From contig JASJFT010000039.1 of NCBI GenBank assembly GCA_030770425.1, forward strand, positions 124,001 through 188,000: 64,000 nt of DNA, written 5' to 3'. Shown one piece after another: positions 11,374 through 23,717 of this stretch; within the stretch, counting starts at the first letter, position 1, and every line of letters starts with the position of its first letter. Under the pieces are notes generated by a model. It was not told the DNA's origin. It worked only from the letters and a program-made list of their open reading frames with translations, and searched no databases. The position numbers and the translations under genes are program-made. The DNA is from Darksidea phi (taxonomy: Eukaryota > Ascomycota > Dothideomycetes > Pleosporales > Lentitheciaceae).

Positions 11374-12771
11374 TAGTAGCCAGGCCAAAGGTAAATCTGA
11401 GTGTATGAAATCGGTTCCTAAGCCCTGTCTACATTTCTGTAGGGTTTGGAACAAGGGCCTTAACCTGCATATCGTTCTGCTAGGTAATGGTGTAGACTCG
11501 GTGAGCGAAAAGTTTCTGTGGCAAACGGTACCACCTACAGTAAGACCCTGATCATGAGCAAGACCTATCGTCATTTTGAGGAAGGTGTGACAGATGCGTA
11601 AGCTTAACAATTCGATATTACGGGCCGCACCCGTGAGGCTCAGCCTGCACGAGCAATGCGAGTCGTCGGGGTCCGGCGAAGAGATGTGGCACCAGCGCTG
11701 TTACCGGATGATCTCTCGTTACAACATGGTTGGCTGACCTCATAACGATGGAGTTGGTACGTCTAGTGTGTTGGGGGTTCAACCTACATGTGCAGATGGA
11801 GAGAATTAAAGCCAGTTGGGCCGATTAAGTTAGCGGGATTTATTAGTTATGTGCCCGTCCTATTCACGAGGGGTTGGACGAACCATTATTGCCAAGGCCG
11901 ACTGAACTACTAGGATCATTAAGTGCAAGGCCCCAACTATGTAAAATAAGAGGATTGTGTACAGTCCGAGAGTCTGCACGTTCATATGCTTACTGTTCCG
12001 GCTGCAACTTCCATCACTACAAGCATAACTTTGTCCTAGTGCTTTCTCGCCGATCCTCATTTCGGTTGCTTTATTCACAAAAAGGATTTCTCTTCCTCCT
12101 TTTCGAGGTGCTTGGAGCCTCACAGGCCCTCTGGCATTGCGCTCGGGCTAGCCAGACCACAGAGTGTTGGTCTCTTTAGGAATAATGTATCATTCGATTT
12201 TTTGCCAGCAATCAGCAGATTTCTGACCTGGCACAATGTGCTGACCAACAGAACTGCATTAATTTAGTCCCTCGCCGGAGTTAGCCTGGGACCGCAGCTG
12301 AATCAATGCTCTCGTATTTTCCCTACCCCTCCTGCATCTCGACCTCTCCGTCCAACAAACCAAACGCCTTCGTCTCAGCCTCCGATGTCCGATCCGTCAG
12401 TGCCTAGCCCAAACCAGCAAAGCGGTACTTCTCGCGCCCAATGTCCGTGGCGCCAATTGCCTGCGCCACGCGAAACTTGCGCCACGTTAAACTTTGATTG
12501 GTCAGAAATCCTCCCTTTCGCTTCCCGCTGTCGGTTCTGGCACGACCATGACTGGGATTTGTACGGCCGCCTAGGACGAATGGGGGCCAGTGAGGCGAGA
12601 GTTACGGCTTCTGAATGGATGGCACATATGCGAAGTACGAGAAGATGGGCAAGAATAGAAACGCCCTTGACTGGTGCCACAAAACTTAAAGAGGAGGAGG
12701 TTGCCCTTTCGCTTTGAAAAGCCCTCTGGAGCCTCGCTTTCTTTTGCAGCGGACAGCAATCGTCCACTGAC

Positions 12772-12777
12772 TATAAA
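12772..12777 (+). promoter_or_regulatory. TATA-like box of the MARVEL-type gene
   Basis: TATAAA lies 57 bp upstream of the ATG at 12834, a plausible distance for a fungal core promoter with a short 5' UTR. Confidence 0.4.
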
Positions 12778-12833
12778 CTTTCGGGGTTTATTTCATATCT
12801 TTTGGTGTCTACAGAGTCGAGGAAGCATTCAAG

Positions 12834-13884
12834 ATGGTGGATCTTGCACAACTACCCCCACATGTTGTCCGTATCCCTCGCTGGGTGCTTGCGATCCACG
12901 CTGTCCAGTTTGTGTTCGCCATCGTCATTCTCGGATTGGACGCATATGGAATTCGCTGGATAGCCTATAATGCTCTCATTTTCTCGCTCGTCGTCGTAAG
13001 TCGCATTTCCACCCTTCAACAGTCTTACCATTAACACATCTAGTGCATCTGCACGCTCGGAGTATGCGGTTACCTTCTAGCTTCGCAACTCTCCCTCTAC
13101 CAAATCTACAACATGTACATTGCCCTCGCCCTCCATCTTTGGATGCTCCTCTTCTGGGTCATAGATCTCGGACTTGTCGCCAACCTCGCAAAGCTGTGGT
13201 CTGGCGACTACTCTTACGGCTACTATTATGGGAGCTATTACTACTCGTACGCAAAGCGAGATGTGCATAGCCTGCATAGGAGAGAGGAAACGACATACGA
13301 AGCGTACTACGGTGCCCTTGCCGCCGGCGCTGTGTTCGCTGCTGTGCAATTGTGAGTCTACCCGAATACACGGTCAGAGTATGACAATGAGGCTAATTAC
13401 TTGTAGCGTGTCCTGGATTGCGGTCACAGTCATCCTCTTTATTCACGTCAGCAAGCACCGCCAAAACGGTGCTAACGTTACAACGCATGTGACCCACCCC
13501 CCACCACAATATACTGCCAATAACGGACCGGCCGTGCCCATGGAGAAATACGGTCAGGTCAATGTCCAAACTCAAGCTCAATCCACTCCCCAGCAGCAAT
13601 ACGCGCAGCCAGCGCAGCAGCAATACGCCCAACAGCAGCAAGGCCCATATGCCCAGCAGCCCCAGCCCATGCCAGCTCCATATCCCCAAGACCCAGTGCC
13701 CCGCCAAGACACAGTCAGCCCTGTCTCGCAAGTTGGATATGGTTACCCGCCGCAGTCCACCGTATCCGAATTGAGCAGTCCCCAGCATACTGACGCGTAT
13801 CCTCCGAATACCTCGGAGCTGTCTGCGCCCCAGCACACCGGTGCCTACAATCCGGACTTGCCGGAGCTTTCGAATCAGAGGTGA
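12834..13884 (+). CDS. MARVEL-type four-span membrane protein with Gln/Pro-rich tail
   Basis: Exons 12834-12995, 13044-13351 and 13407-13884 (introns 48 and 55 bp; phases 0 and 2) give 315 residues. Four membrane spans are evident: residues 16-40 (WVLAIHAVQFVFAIVILGLD), the segment spliced across intron 1 (NALIFSLVVCICTLGVCGYL), MYIALALHLWMLLFWVIDLG, and the segment spliced across intron 2 (GAVFAAVQFVSWIAVTVILF). A Tyr/Gly-rich loop (YGYYYGSYYYSYAKR) separates spans 3 and 4. This topology is that of fungal MARVEL-domain proteins of the plasma membrane and eisosome region. The cytoplasmic tail of about 150 residues is Gln/Pro-rich (QQQYAQPAQQQYAQQQQGPY) and ends in two near-identical repeats, SELSSPQHTDAYPP and SELSAPQHTGAYNP. 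Function beyond membrane organisation is not inferable. Confidence 0.82.
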
Positions 13885-14805
13885 TAGAATGTACACTAGC
13901 ATGTGATGGACTATCCTGACACGAGTCGTTTGATTGGGGGCGTTTATGGGGAGTTGTGTGCTGAGATTGGCTTCTGAACATGCAAATAAGATGCTTGAGA
14001 TACCCGCAGAATCTAAATGCTATGACATATCGCTCCAGCCATGGTGCAAGCGATGACAATGGCCAAAGTCGTGAATCGTTTAATACGCGCTTCATTTCAC
14101 CATGCTTAGATCCGCAACGAATTTCTCCAACACCATCCCCTGTCTTCGCCCTCCCACCTCCATACCCACCACCATCTAAACCATGATTACCTCGCAGCAA
14201 CAACAACAACCCATTCCATTCCCATCAAACTCCAAGCTCCCTCGCTCGTCCCAATTTCCAGCACCTCAATCTCCAAAACCCGCAAACCAATCCATTAATC
14301 CGTAATAAACCGCACCAGAACCCCCCACCGCTACGCCACCGAGAACGTGTAAAGAAGCGACACGTAAAAGAAGGTGAGGAAAATATGCAGCATAAGCATA
14401 AAGAGGAGGTCGCTCCGCAGGGGAAGAAGGATCATGGTAGGAAGGATCTGTGAGCTGAGCGGTCACTTTTTGTGTATTGTGGTAGAGCAAGAAGGGTTGA
14501 GCGGCATGGTTTGGTGGGGAGCGGTTCTGAATGTTTTTGGGTTGGGAGGCTATGTACGGGTTGCTTGCTGCGCATGTGTGATCGGGATTCGGGGTTTCAC
14601 GATGGTGGTTTCGGGGTGCGTAAATGAGCCGTACGACTTTGTGATGCGAGCATTACTGTGGCAGGGTAATCGAGTGGCTTACAGTACTGACATGCTCATC
14701 AATTGCTCGTTAGGTAGACTAACCTTTTTTCAGCCTTCCTAGCCCTCTCGTCGACTCTTGCAATACATGCCGTACTGAGAAGAAGCACAAGTCCAAGCGC
14801 AACGT
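13885..14805. other. Convergent intergenic region
   Basis: Lies between the 3' ends of the MARVEL-type gene and the P450 gene. It contains low-complexity CCA and CAA runs near 14140-14230. No coding sequence is supported. Confidence 0.5.
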
Positions 14806-16714
14806 TCAAGTCTCAGCTTTGCCGGCCCTCCTTTTGATCCTCGCAGGCATGCCCTCTCTGGGTTTAGCACTAGCCATGAGCACCTGGTACATTTCGTCGC
14901 CGTAGTAGTTTTGCGGACCCGACTTGGATCCCTGCCATGCCGCCCACATACTGCCGTCGTTGTACAGAGCATCCGCCTCATCATATGCAGCCTTGATGTC
15001 AAACTCCCGCACAGTAAGCGCAAGTGCGATTTTGAGTTCAACGTTGGCGAGTTCTTGGCCGATGCAATTGCGCGGACCCTTTTCAAAGGGTCGGAATGCG
15101 TTCGGAACGAGCTTATCGACGTTTTCGGGGAGGAAGCGCTCTGGTTTGAATTCGCTGGCGTCAGGGCCCCAAAACTGGGGATCTCGGTGAGTGCCAGAAA
15201 TGACGGGCCATACCATCTATGAACGAAGACGTTAGCAGAATCATATCACAGGCAGACTCGCACTCACAAGACCTTCGGTCGGTAACAGTTCTCCTGTATC
15301 TGGGTGCTTGAGAAAGTAGTCCTTTCTGCCCTCGCGAACGGTCGATCCCGGGGGCCATAAACGTAACGTCTCTTTGATGACGGCCGACAAGTATTCGCAC
15401 TTGTTTATCCAGTATGGATCTCGTCGTAGCCTTTCAGCTGCGTTCACCCCTACTCCGAATACATCATCGAGCTCCTGCCGCAGTCGAGCTTGTCTGTCTG
15501 GATACTGGCTTAGCATGTGGTAGCAGTAGCACAAGGTCGAAGCCGTGGTATCATGCCCTGCAATAAGGAGGATGAGCATGTTATCGACAGCGCTTTGTCG
15601 GAACTCGGGGTCCATGATCGCAACGTGTGAGTCGACATCTTGGCCATTCTCTTTGAACCACGTTTCGAGGGCGAGATCGATGCTTGACTTCTTCCTCGCC
15701 TTCTTTGGAAGATTGGCGTTGCGTACTTTGAACCGCTCATCAAGAACTTTGCCGATGTATTTGTCCATCCGACGTTTGTAGTACTTGAAGGCCAAGGGCC
15801 GCACCGGGTTCTTACGGTGGAAGGGGTTGAGTGATTGGGTGTCAGGCATCCAGCTGAGGGCCTTCCTCAACGATTCGACAAACTCATTCTGGGTTGAGAA
15901 AGATTGGAAGTCGTGGTCAAGAACGATCTTGCCAATAACATCGATGGTAATTTTGGTAGCCTGTCACAGTCAGCATTGGCTCTAAGCATGCAATAAAGCA
16001 AAGGTATGCATGGCTCGGCTCCGTAGATGAACTCTACGAAGTTACGTACCTCTTCCTCCAGCCGGAACACCTCGCCTTGAGCAGCACGTCGATCCAGCGC
16101 CCTTACATATTCTTCTGCAACGTCGATAACCGTCGGGAACTGGTCCATGATATGCTGAGGGGAGAAGCCTGGATTGAACACGGCCCTTTGCTTCTTCCAT
16201 TGCGCACCGTCCGACAAGAGAAGGTTGACCGGTCCTGTTATAGGTGCAAGATGTGCGCTGAAAGCCGGGTGTTTCCACATTATAGGCGAGCTGGAGACCT
16301 CAACGGACAAGTCTCTGGAGCGCGGTCAATTGGGCCATGCATCCTCACGTATAGATAGACTCACGGATCAAGGACAAAGACACCGCTCGGTGCGATGGGA
16401 TGCATGTCGGCATAGACGATAGAGGGTAGATTATACGCTTTTTTCAACTCAAGAGCAAATACGTGAGGGTGTATTAGTTTCGGCAATTTGGTCGTCACCT
16501 TTCCCATAGAAACGAGATGACCGAACACAGGATGGTGCGGAGGTCCTGGCTACGTAAATTTAGCGCGCTGAAAGCATTATGCATGGCGAGATTTGTTCAC
16601 CAAGTTTTTGAACCGCCTACGATGCTTCACGGTGGTGAGGATGAAGCTCGCGAGCCAGACGGCAATGAGGACGAGGGCAGCCGAAGCCGTGGGGTGGTTG
16701 TTCGCGAAGCCCAT
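14806..16714 (-). CDS. Cytochrome P450 monooxygenase
   Basis: Five exons (16714-16601, 16549-16365, 16314-16050, 15960-15268, 15216-14806) with GT-AG introns of 50-92 bp give 555 residues. The N-terminus MGFANNHPTASAALVLIAVW is a signal anchor for the ER membrane. It is followed by the Pro-rich hinge LPGPPHHPVFGHL, which is rebuilt exactly by splicing exon 1 to exon 2. Other landmarks are the I-helix oxygen-activation motif LLIAGHDTTAS, the ExxR motif KETLRLWPPGS, PERF, and the heme loop FEKGPRNCIGQ with the Cys ligand. All key residues are present, so it looks functional. It belongs to the fungal multi-purpose P450s. No PKS, NRPS or terpene synthase lies beside it, so I assign no pathway. 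An upstream in-frame ATG at 16849 is less likely because the anchor follows the second Met directly. Confidence 0.9.
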
Positions 16715-17812
16715 GCTGCCATGCGCGGAAGGGAAGGTCCTTGGAGTGCGGCTGCGATTGTGGCCGAGGGCGGGTGCAGTATAAGTATCCACCGTAGGAA
16801 CAAGTTGTGAGCAAGCCGTGATGATATCCGGTTCACGTGCGTAACCCACGAATGAGTTCCTATAGGATTGGAGCTAGTTCGTTTTGGTGCTCGGGTAGAG
16901 GCCTAGTGCCAACAGAGACTCTCTACTTAGCTAGCACTTGCTTCGTTGCGGCGTGAATGTTTGGATGCTTGAATCCTGTTGGCAGACCTCTACACTGCGC
17001 CTCTACACCCCATCAGTCACGCGGAGCCATCAGTATCATCTCGTGCTGGCGTTGATGCACAGTTCGAGGGTATACCGGTCGGAGTTTTATGCATTATGGT
17101 TGGCTGGAGACTAACGCTTGAAGATGGAGATGTGCGTCGTCCACTTCTGGTACGAGAGCAAGAGGGTACTCATATCAACCTACAGTACACAAGGAGTCTC
17201 GAGCATATCTAGTTAGGGTGATATTGTCTACAATCAAGTGGGACACCCATACCGACTTTGCGGGGGGTTCCGTGCGTAGTTCCGGGAGGCGTTGGCCGAC
17301 GGCTGGTGAATCGAGCAATTGGTATCTGTGCGCGTTCGTCGACTCAAGTGTTATAGGGCATAGCAGTGTCAAAATGTCACACAGCTGGCGTCTGACCGAA
17401 GACATGAATGAAATGTTCTTTCCACCATGCAGCATAAGAGCATTTTTGAAGTGTTGTTAGGGATCTCCCACGGCTGGCGGAGAAAATCACAGACGTCTGC
17501 AAGAACGATTGGTCGAGGCAATTTACAGGCTTGCAGACGTGAAACGACAGGCCGGGAGCCCTGGGGTCCAGAGCTGTATGCGTGACATGGGGCCGGGTGA
17601 GCTTCCATTCCTCCAAATGATGTGTTTCTAGCGGGCAACAGGGTGGCGGTGCATGCAAATCTCCGATAATATCCAACATGCACCCTTTTGCAGTGCATGC
17701 GGAGCGAGGCTGTTCTCGCGCGTGGCAGTCTCCTCCAGGCCGGCCATGTGTACTATGGTAAGGGTGGTGACATGGCAGAGAGATGCGTGTCGCGCCAGCT
17801 GAGAGGGCGGCT

Positions 17813-17850
17813 GTCCCAGTGTCCCAGTGTCCCAGCGTGCCAGAGTGCCA
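17813..17850. repeat. Short tandem repeat, GTCCCAGT-like units
   Basis: Successive units of about 8 bp (gtcccagt, gtcccagt, gtcccagc), then diverged copies (gtgccaga, gtgccag). It is in the long leader region upstream of the septin-like gene. Confidence 0.75.
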
Positions 17851-17887
17851 GCAGAAGTGCGACGGCCTGTCCGCTGCCGCTGACGCC

Positions 17888-17921
17888 GTTTTGCGTTTTG
17901 CGTTTTGCGTTTTGCGTTTGC
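17888..17921. repeat. Tandem TTTTGCG heptamer
   Basis: About four and a half copies of a 7-bp unit in tandem. The copies are nearly perfect, so recent slippage is likely. Confidence 0.8.
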
Positions 17922-18465
17922 GGGTTTCGCAGTGGCTGCTGCGAGCATCGTGCCATCCCGGTCGCTGCTAACATGAAATTGTCTTGGTGGCCCCCCTGAA
18001 CTCAGGCCTCTTGCTGCTGCTGCTCTTTTCCTCCAGCCCTCGCTGTCCGCCACCGAGGCCAATCGCCCCGGTTTTGGCTTTTACTTTCCCGAACGTGTCA
18101 GAGGCACATCGTCTGCTCTTTGTTTCCTAGTCGCGCTGCTAGTTTCAGCTTCTTCTCGCCCGGGGCCGCGCCTACAGTACACGCCCGAGCTTGCCGTCCC
18201 TGCAGCACAGGCAAACGCGACGTGCGCGTTTGCAGCCCTCGAGATTACTCACAATTACTACTGTGGTCACTACCGTAGACGTAGACCAAGTCGAATTTGG
18301 CGCTGCGACTGGACACCCATTCACCGCCGGCCCAGGCCTGAGCCAGTGGACCTAGTGCAGCTGCCCGTCTCCTGCCCCGATCCTCCTTCAATCTCACTCC
18401 CGGCTCCCGTCCTCCTTTAGATTACGCGCCCACGGTAGATAACGTAACGCTGCCGCCCTCCCACC

Positions 18466-20327
18466 ATGGCCAGCACTACTCCCACCAAGTCACCCAGTTC
18501 GGCCTTCAAAGACGGCTCTCCCGACCACACAGCATTGCCGCAGGTCCCCCAGTCCAACGGTGACACCCACTCGACGGCCGCACCACGTCGCTCGAGCTTT
18601 GGCTTTCTGCGACGCAAGAGTTCCGGCGAGACACGCGGCGGTCACCGCAGCGCATCGGGAAGCAAGATGAGCAGGAAACAGAAGGCACTCGCCCAGGAGG
18701 AGGCTCTGCGCAAGCAGCGGGAGGCCGCGATGCTTCCCAAGCAACCGCCCCGCCTGCCCACCCACTCGCCCTTACCCCAGATCGACCACTTTGGCGGCGC
18801 GGACGACCGACCCGACTCCGTTGCCATCGTCTCCAACCGCGCCGGCTCCTACGGCCCGAACTTCAGCAGACCGTCCATGGAGCACAAGATGGCCCCGAAC
18901 CCCCATGCTCCCAAGCCGCCCATGCTCGAGAGCTCGTCGTCGTACATAGACTACGACCCGTACCCGAGGACCGAGAGCATGACCCACCGCGGCCGCTACA
19001 GCTATGCCAGCAGCGCCATCAGCACTGTCAACAGCCCTCGCCGAGTGAGGCGGAGGAAAGACCCCACGCCCTTCAAGTATGTGCCTTCTCTCAAGCATTC
19101 CCGCAGGCCAGCTAACCCTTACACAGCATTCTTGTCATCGGCACCAAGGCCTCGGGCAAGTCTTCCTTCATCGAGTTCCTACGCACCGCGCTTGCCCTGC
19201 CTGCGAAGAAGCGCCCACATACCCCGTCACCGCCCGCCTCGGCTGTCTCCCCCGACTCACCTTTTACGTCGCGGTACCTGGAAACAGAAGTGGATAGCGA
19301 GCGCGTTGGTGTCACTCTGTGGGACTCGCAAGGCCTTGAGAAGAACATTGTGGATTTCCAGCTCCCTGTCATCACCGCCTTCCTCGAGTCCAAGTTCGAG
19401 GACACATTCAACGAGGAGCAGAAGGTAGTGCGCGCGCCCGGCGTCCGCGATACCCATATCCACTGTGTCTTCCTGGTCTTGGATCCCGCTCGCCTTGACG
19501 CTAACATTGCTGAGTCCAAGAAGAAATCCAGTGAGACTGGGAGCCAGATGTTCGGTGGTTTGGACGAAGACCTCGATCTCAATGTCTTGCGTGAGTTGCA
19601 GGGAAGGACAACAGTCATTCCTGTCATCAGCAAGGCCGACACGATAACTACCGCGCACATGCGCCACTTGAAAAAGATGGTATGGGACACTCTGAAGCGC
19701 TCAAAGCTCGATCCATTAGAGGCACTGCATCTCGACGAATCTGACGACGAGGACGACCAATTTGACGAGCGCGACGAGGACGCGTATGTTCATTCGGACG
19801 CCGGAGAAAAGCCCGATGTGCTTAACAAGCTCCTCGATCGATCATCTTCCGAAGCTGGGTCTGATGCATCTTCAAATCGTTCCGGTTCGCAATCGCCACC
19901 AACCTCTCCCCCGAGTGCGAGAAAGAATCACGTGCGAAAGCCTTCGGCCATGTCTGCTTCTATCCAAAAGGAAGACTCCGAATCCCCGTATCTCCCTCTA
20001 AGCATAATCTCTCCCGATGTTTACGAGCCTGAGGTGATCGGTCGCAAATTCCCCTGGGGCTTTGCCGACCCTTACAATGCCGAACACTGCGACTTTGTAA
20101 AGCTGAGGGAAAGCGTGTTTAGCGATTGGCGCGGCGAGCTTCGAGAGGCAAGTCGAGAGCAATGGTATGAGGGCTGGAGGACTCAGCGGCTGCAAAAGGT
20201 ACCAACCAAGAGGAGAATCGCGACCTCGGATGGGCTTGCAAGCAAGCAACTTTCTGTTCCCACCACCAACGGCCGCGCCGTGAGCGCAGGTCGCGAATAC
20301 CGCCAGCATCGAAGCACCCCCTACTAG
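18466..20327 (+). CDS. Septin-type GTPase, divergent (AspE-like)
   Basis: Exons 18466-19076 and 19127-20327 (50-bp intron, GTATGT donor, phase 2) give 603 residues. The first 200 residues are disordered, Ser/Pro/Arg-rich and contain RRKSSGETRGGHR. The GTPase core starts at the splice junction: P-loop GTKASGKSSF (about 209-218), Asp-Ser-Gln-Gly as G3 (270-273) and SKAD as G4 (372-375). An acidic insertion (DESDDEDDQFDERDEDAYVH) and a Ser-rich loop follow. The septin unique element then appears as FPWGFADPYNAEHCDFVKLR. Septins form filaments and rings that mark growth and division sites. The long N-terminal tail, acidic insertion and lack of a C-terminal coiled coil set this one apart from core septins and resemble the fungal AspE class. 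That subclass call is inference. Confidence 0.82.
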
Positions 20328-21912
20328 TCGGGCCGCGTGCGATTCAGCTATGACTCGGTCGTGTTCAATACTGCTATATACCCCCCCGACTCTTTCCACG
20401 CTCCTTGCACCGCTGTCTAACAAGCACTCGCACTAGCTTAAGAAGACTTCTACGAAGATATGGACACACTCAACATTGGGGACCATTTCTAAAAGACGTT
20501 CCCTCAGCGGATCAAACAGCATGCCCGTCTTCCTACCCCGATGTATGACTACCAGATACGCTTCTTGTACCCCTCTTGTTCCCATCTACTTCTCAAACCC
20601 TCTTACCCCATGATACTTTTTCTTATGTTGTCGGTCAAAATCACCTATCTTGGTTTCTCTTATTTGTCTAGTATTGCTTTGAGGCTTGCGCACATACCCC
20701 TTGTTCTGCTATATTGGGCCGGTTCGGTTACTTGTGCCGAGAGATACGGCTTTGGCATGGATCGGCCACATATGACTACGCTGAGCGTAATTCGTCCACC
20801 CGAAGACTACAGTCAGCGGTGGAGAGAGACCGAGCATGGGCATGTTTTGTTCATGGCCGGCTGGGAGGATCGTGCGAGATTATGTAGATGTATACCTTGC
20901 CCTCTGCTTAGCGCTCTGCTCTGCCCTGCCTTTTCCTGCTAGTGGTGCGGGTAGATAGACTGAATACCGAGCAATTCGATTACTCCTTTTTGCGACCTCG
21001 GAAGTCGTTGTTTCGTCCGGGCCCACTAAGGCTAAATACGATCATACCCCGTAATTAAACTAGTTTGCTTCGCTTACCCAGTAAAGCTGGAATGTTAATG
21101 ACCCGCATTCGCGTGTAGCATTTCGCCGACCCGGACACGGTGTCACGTGAGAAATCCTACTCAGTGCTTTGAAAGCTCCGACATTGAATCTAACCGACCA
21201 CTACAATCCCGGCCGCATTTCGATTCCGAAAGCAGTCTCTTAATAAGGACAATAAGGACAATAACAATAACAATAACCCTCCTTTCCCCCCTCCCCCCTC
21301 CCCCCTCCTAACTCCATCTAACAAGCCTCACGATTAGCACTTTAGCACTGAGCGGTAAGCCCATACTTCCAACCCCGGGACAGGTCATGTTTTTAAGGGG
21401 TGGAATCAAGTCTGGTGGATTTTTTTTTGGCATGGAAGGTTGGCTATGTAGATGGGTTGGATTTGTTGGATTTGTGTATAGACCTGAGAGCGGTGCGTGG
21501 TGGCGTCAGAGGTTAGGGCTAGATAATTGGTCGAGAGTGAGTTTAGGTTGTGTACTTTCATTGCTACTGGCTTCAACGAGGCCTTGTGAGCTCTGTACTA
21601 TGCTTCACCTAGCCATGGTATGTCGTACGTCTATCTTGTCCATGTTGGACCTCCTCGCCCCCGAGCGTATCTGTCGTATTCAACAACGACTCCTTGACCA
21701 CCTCTTTCCTCTGGCTTGAGCCCTTCCGCTGCGTAAAAACACTGGGTATATAGACATAAGGAACACTAAGGCTCGCAAGGCCCGAAACGCCGCGCTATGC
21801 ATCATGATACTGAAAATACTGTTGCCGTGTGCCGAATGAATGGCGAATATGCTGACTTAGCTGAGCGGCCGTCACATTGTGAAGGAAAGAAGTGATACGG
21901 CTCGGGACCATT
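20328..21912. other. Convergent intergenic region, 1.6 kb
   Basis: Between the 3' ends of the septin-like gene and the coiled-coil gene. Frames at 20541-20942 and 21387-21719 lack protein character. A purine/pyrimidine-skewed tandem-repeat tract lies at 21241-21308. Confidence 0.5.
21241..21308. repeat. Low-complexity tract (AATAAGGAC, ACAAT and CCCCCCT units)
   Basis: Two copies of aataaggac, then three ACAATA-like units, then repeated ccccccT units ending ctcctaac. Pure microsatellite-like DNA with no coding sense. Confidence 0.75.
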
Positions 21913-23717
21913 TCATGCACCGAGTTGGGCGTAGAGGGCCAGAGAGCTAGACTGGCTGATTGGCGCTTCCATGTCCGAGGTCTCTGGCCAGTCTTCATGC
22001 GGCAATCGTGCGTTCAGCGTCGTTCCGTGTTGACTTTCCCAGTCCTTCCTCCAAATCTCGAATTTGAGATCCCATCGCTGGATGATCCTCGCTCTTCTTG
22101 CCTGTATAACCTTGTCCAAGCGGCTCGAGTCTTTCGCATACTGCAGCTCTTCCGCGTTCTTCTCCTTCTCGTACTGGCCATCCAAATGCTGAAGTTCTCT
22201 CTGTTGTTTCTGCAGTTTCAACTTAGTATCCCTTTCCTGTTTCGCCCTCAACACATTGATGGCGCTCTCGTGCTTCGCGGGCAGTTTCTCTTGCGTCATG
22301 CGTTGACGTTCGAGCTTTTTCCGGTCTTCATCCGTTACAGTGTGCGTAAGCTCCGGATTTGTAGGATTGGCCCCAGAACAGTAAGCGTCCATGTATTTCA
22401 AGGCCGTGGCGACATTCTGCGTCTCTGTGGCATGCGCCTTGCGAAGGTCGTGTTCTACATTGATCTGGAATTCGTCTAGACGTTCAAGTTCAACATCGTG
22501 CTGCAGACCATGAGTAAGCTGACGTGAGGAAGTGCCTGAAAAGACCGACCTGTTTCATCTTTTCCGCCTTACTCGTCTCCAGTTGAGACGAGAGCCGCTT
22601 CAGTGACCATTGGTGATAGGATGATAAGGCCTTGCGTTGGTTTAACTCAAACAATGAAACTCGTTCGAACTGTTGCCTCTGCTCTGCCTTCATACTTTTG
22701 AAAGCCTCATTCGCAAGGGTTAGGTTTAGATCATGTTTATCCCCAGGGTTTGTCTGAAGTATGGGCGTGGAGAAAGATGACCGCCGACTTATCTCAGCGT
22801 CAAGGGTCTGAGAGAGCTCAATGGTAGATATGCCGTCTTCACTATAGCCGGAATCTCGCAGTGACCGCGATGCGGGTGATCGCAGAGGACTGTCAGTCGA
22901 AATGTCCATTTCGCCGTGGATAAGCGCCGTCTCCAACGCTGCACGAGTTAAGGATCGTATACAGTGTGTAGGCGATGCATTGTTCTTGCTGCCCAAAGCA
23001 TCCCGGACGTGTACCCGAATGGCGTATTTGGAAAGGGAGTGACTGGGTTCAAGGCCTGGATTCTGAGCTCTGAAGTGATGGCTATGGCGTGAGGAAGAGG
23101 GGCCGGTACTAGGTAGAGTAGTGAGTAATACTGCGTGGACATTATCATTAAGACGCCCACCTTGAGTCCTTTCGAAACACGGAGAACAGACCAGAGCCCC
23201 GTTTATGCTTCCGAGTCGAGGGCTTTCTCGCTGATGAGGTCGTGGAGAGGACTGAGTTAGCGGCAGAAAAGCCCGAGGAGGAATGGCTGTGCCGTATACT
23301 CGGCCGGGTGGGGTCGATAGCAGGACCGCGGTCTAGCGATAACGAAGCGCGCGCAAGCGATGGGGGCGATTGCAGGACAGGCGACTGGTCCATGTAGGGA
23401 TTGTCACGGGAGGTCCGGGATGCCGGCGATGTGAAGGTGGTAGACTGCGTCTCCTGGGAATGGATAGACATGGAGCTCCTCTGCTCGCTCTGGAGCGATG
23501 TCGTAGACATTGAGGCTGGAACATGGTGCGCATCCGGAGAGAGGAAGCGGTACGGGTCTTCAATGCCTGACTCGCGCGCGGACATGGCGAGCTGCGCATC
23601 CAGATCGTCTTCATTTTCGTTCACCGGAAGCAGCAGCGCCTCGGAGAGGTAGAGGGCATCGTCGAAGATGGGTGCAATCCTCAGTTCGGCGAGGAAGTCG
23701 CCTCCAGGTCCCGGCAT
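21913..23717 (-). CDS. Coiled-coil protein, function unknown
   Basis: Exons 23717-23161, 22988-22550 and 22500-21913 (introns 172 and 49 bp; phases 2 and 0) give 527 residues. The N-terminal 30 residues (ELRIAPIFDDALYLSEALLL) look folded. Residues 35-230 are Ser-rich and disordered, ending in the basic patch RKHKRGSGLFSVFRK. Residues 330-490 are dominated by long charged helices: KAEQRQQFERVSLFELNQRK, LERLDEFQINVEHDLRKAHA and KLKLQKQQRELQHLDGQYEK. A coiled-coil scaffold is therefore likely. No catalytic motif is visible and I do not recognise the family. Intron 1 is long for this genome. The acceptor at 22989 was chosen because it is the one I found that keeps the frame into ALETALIHGEMD. Confidence 0.7.

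Larger units (their letters stand above)
11024..12833. other. Intergenic, 1.8 kb, with a poly-C tract
   Basis: Between two plus-strand genes. Several short frames (e.g. minus 11269-11610 and 12375-12767) lack family-like composition. The only notable structures are the poly-C run at 11356-11373 and a TATA-like site at 12772 before the MARVEL gene. Confidence 0.5.
16715..18465. other. Divergent intergenic region, P450 / septin-like
   Basis: 1.75 kb between two outward-transcribed genes. No supported coding sequence. Two tandem repeats sit at 17813-17850 and 17888-17921. From about 18010 the sequence becomes CT-rich with many CCC runs, as in long fungal 5' UTRs, ahead of the septin-like ATG. 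Confidence 0.5.

Noticed and set aside
11269..11610. Minus-strand frame across the poly-C tract
   Set aside because: It depends on the exact length of the C run and encodes glycine runs. Probably chance.
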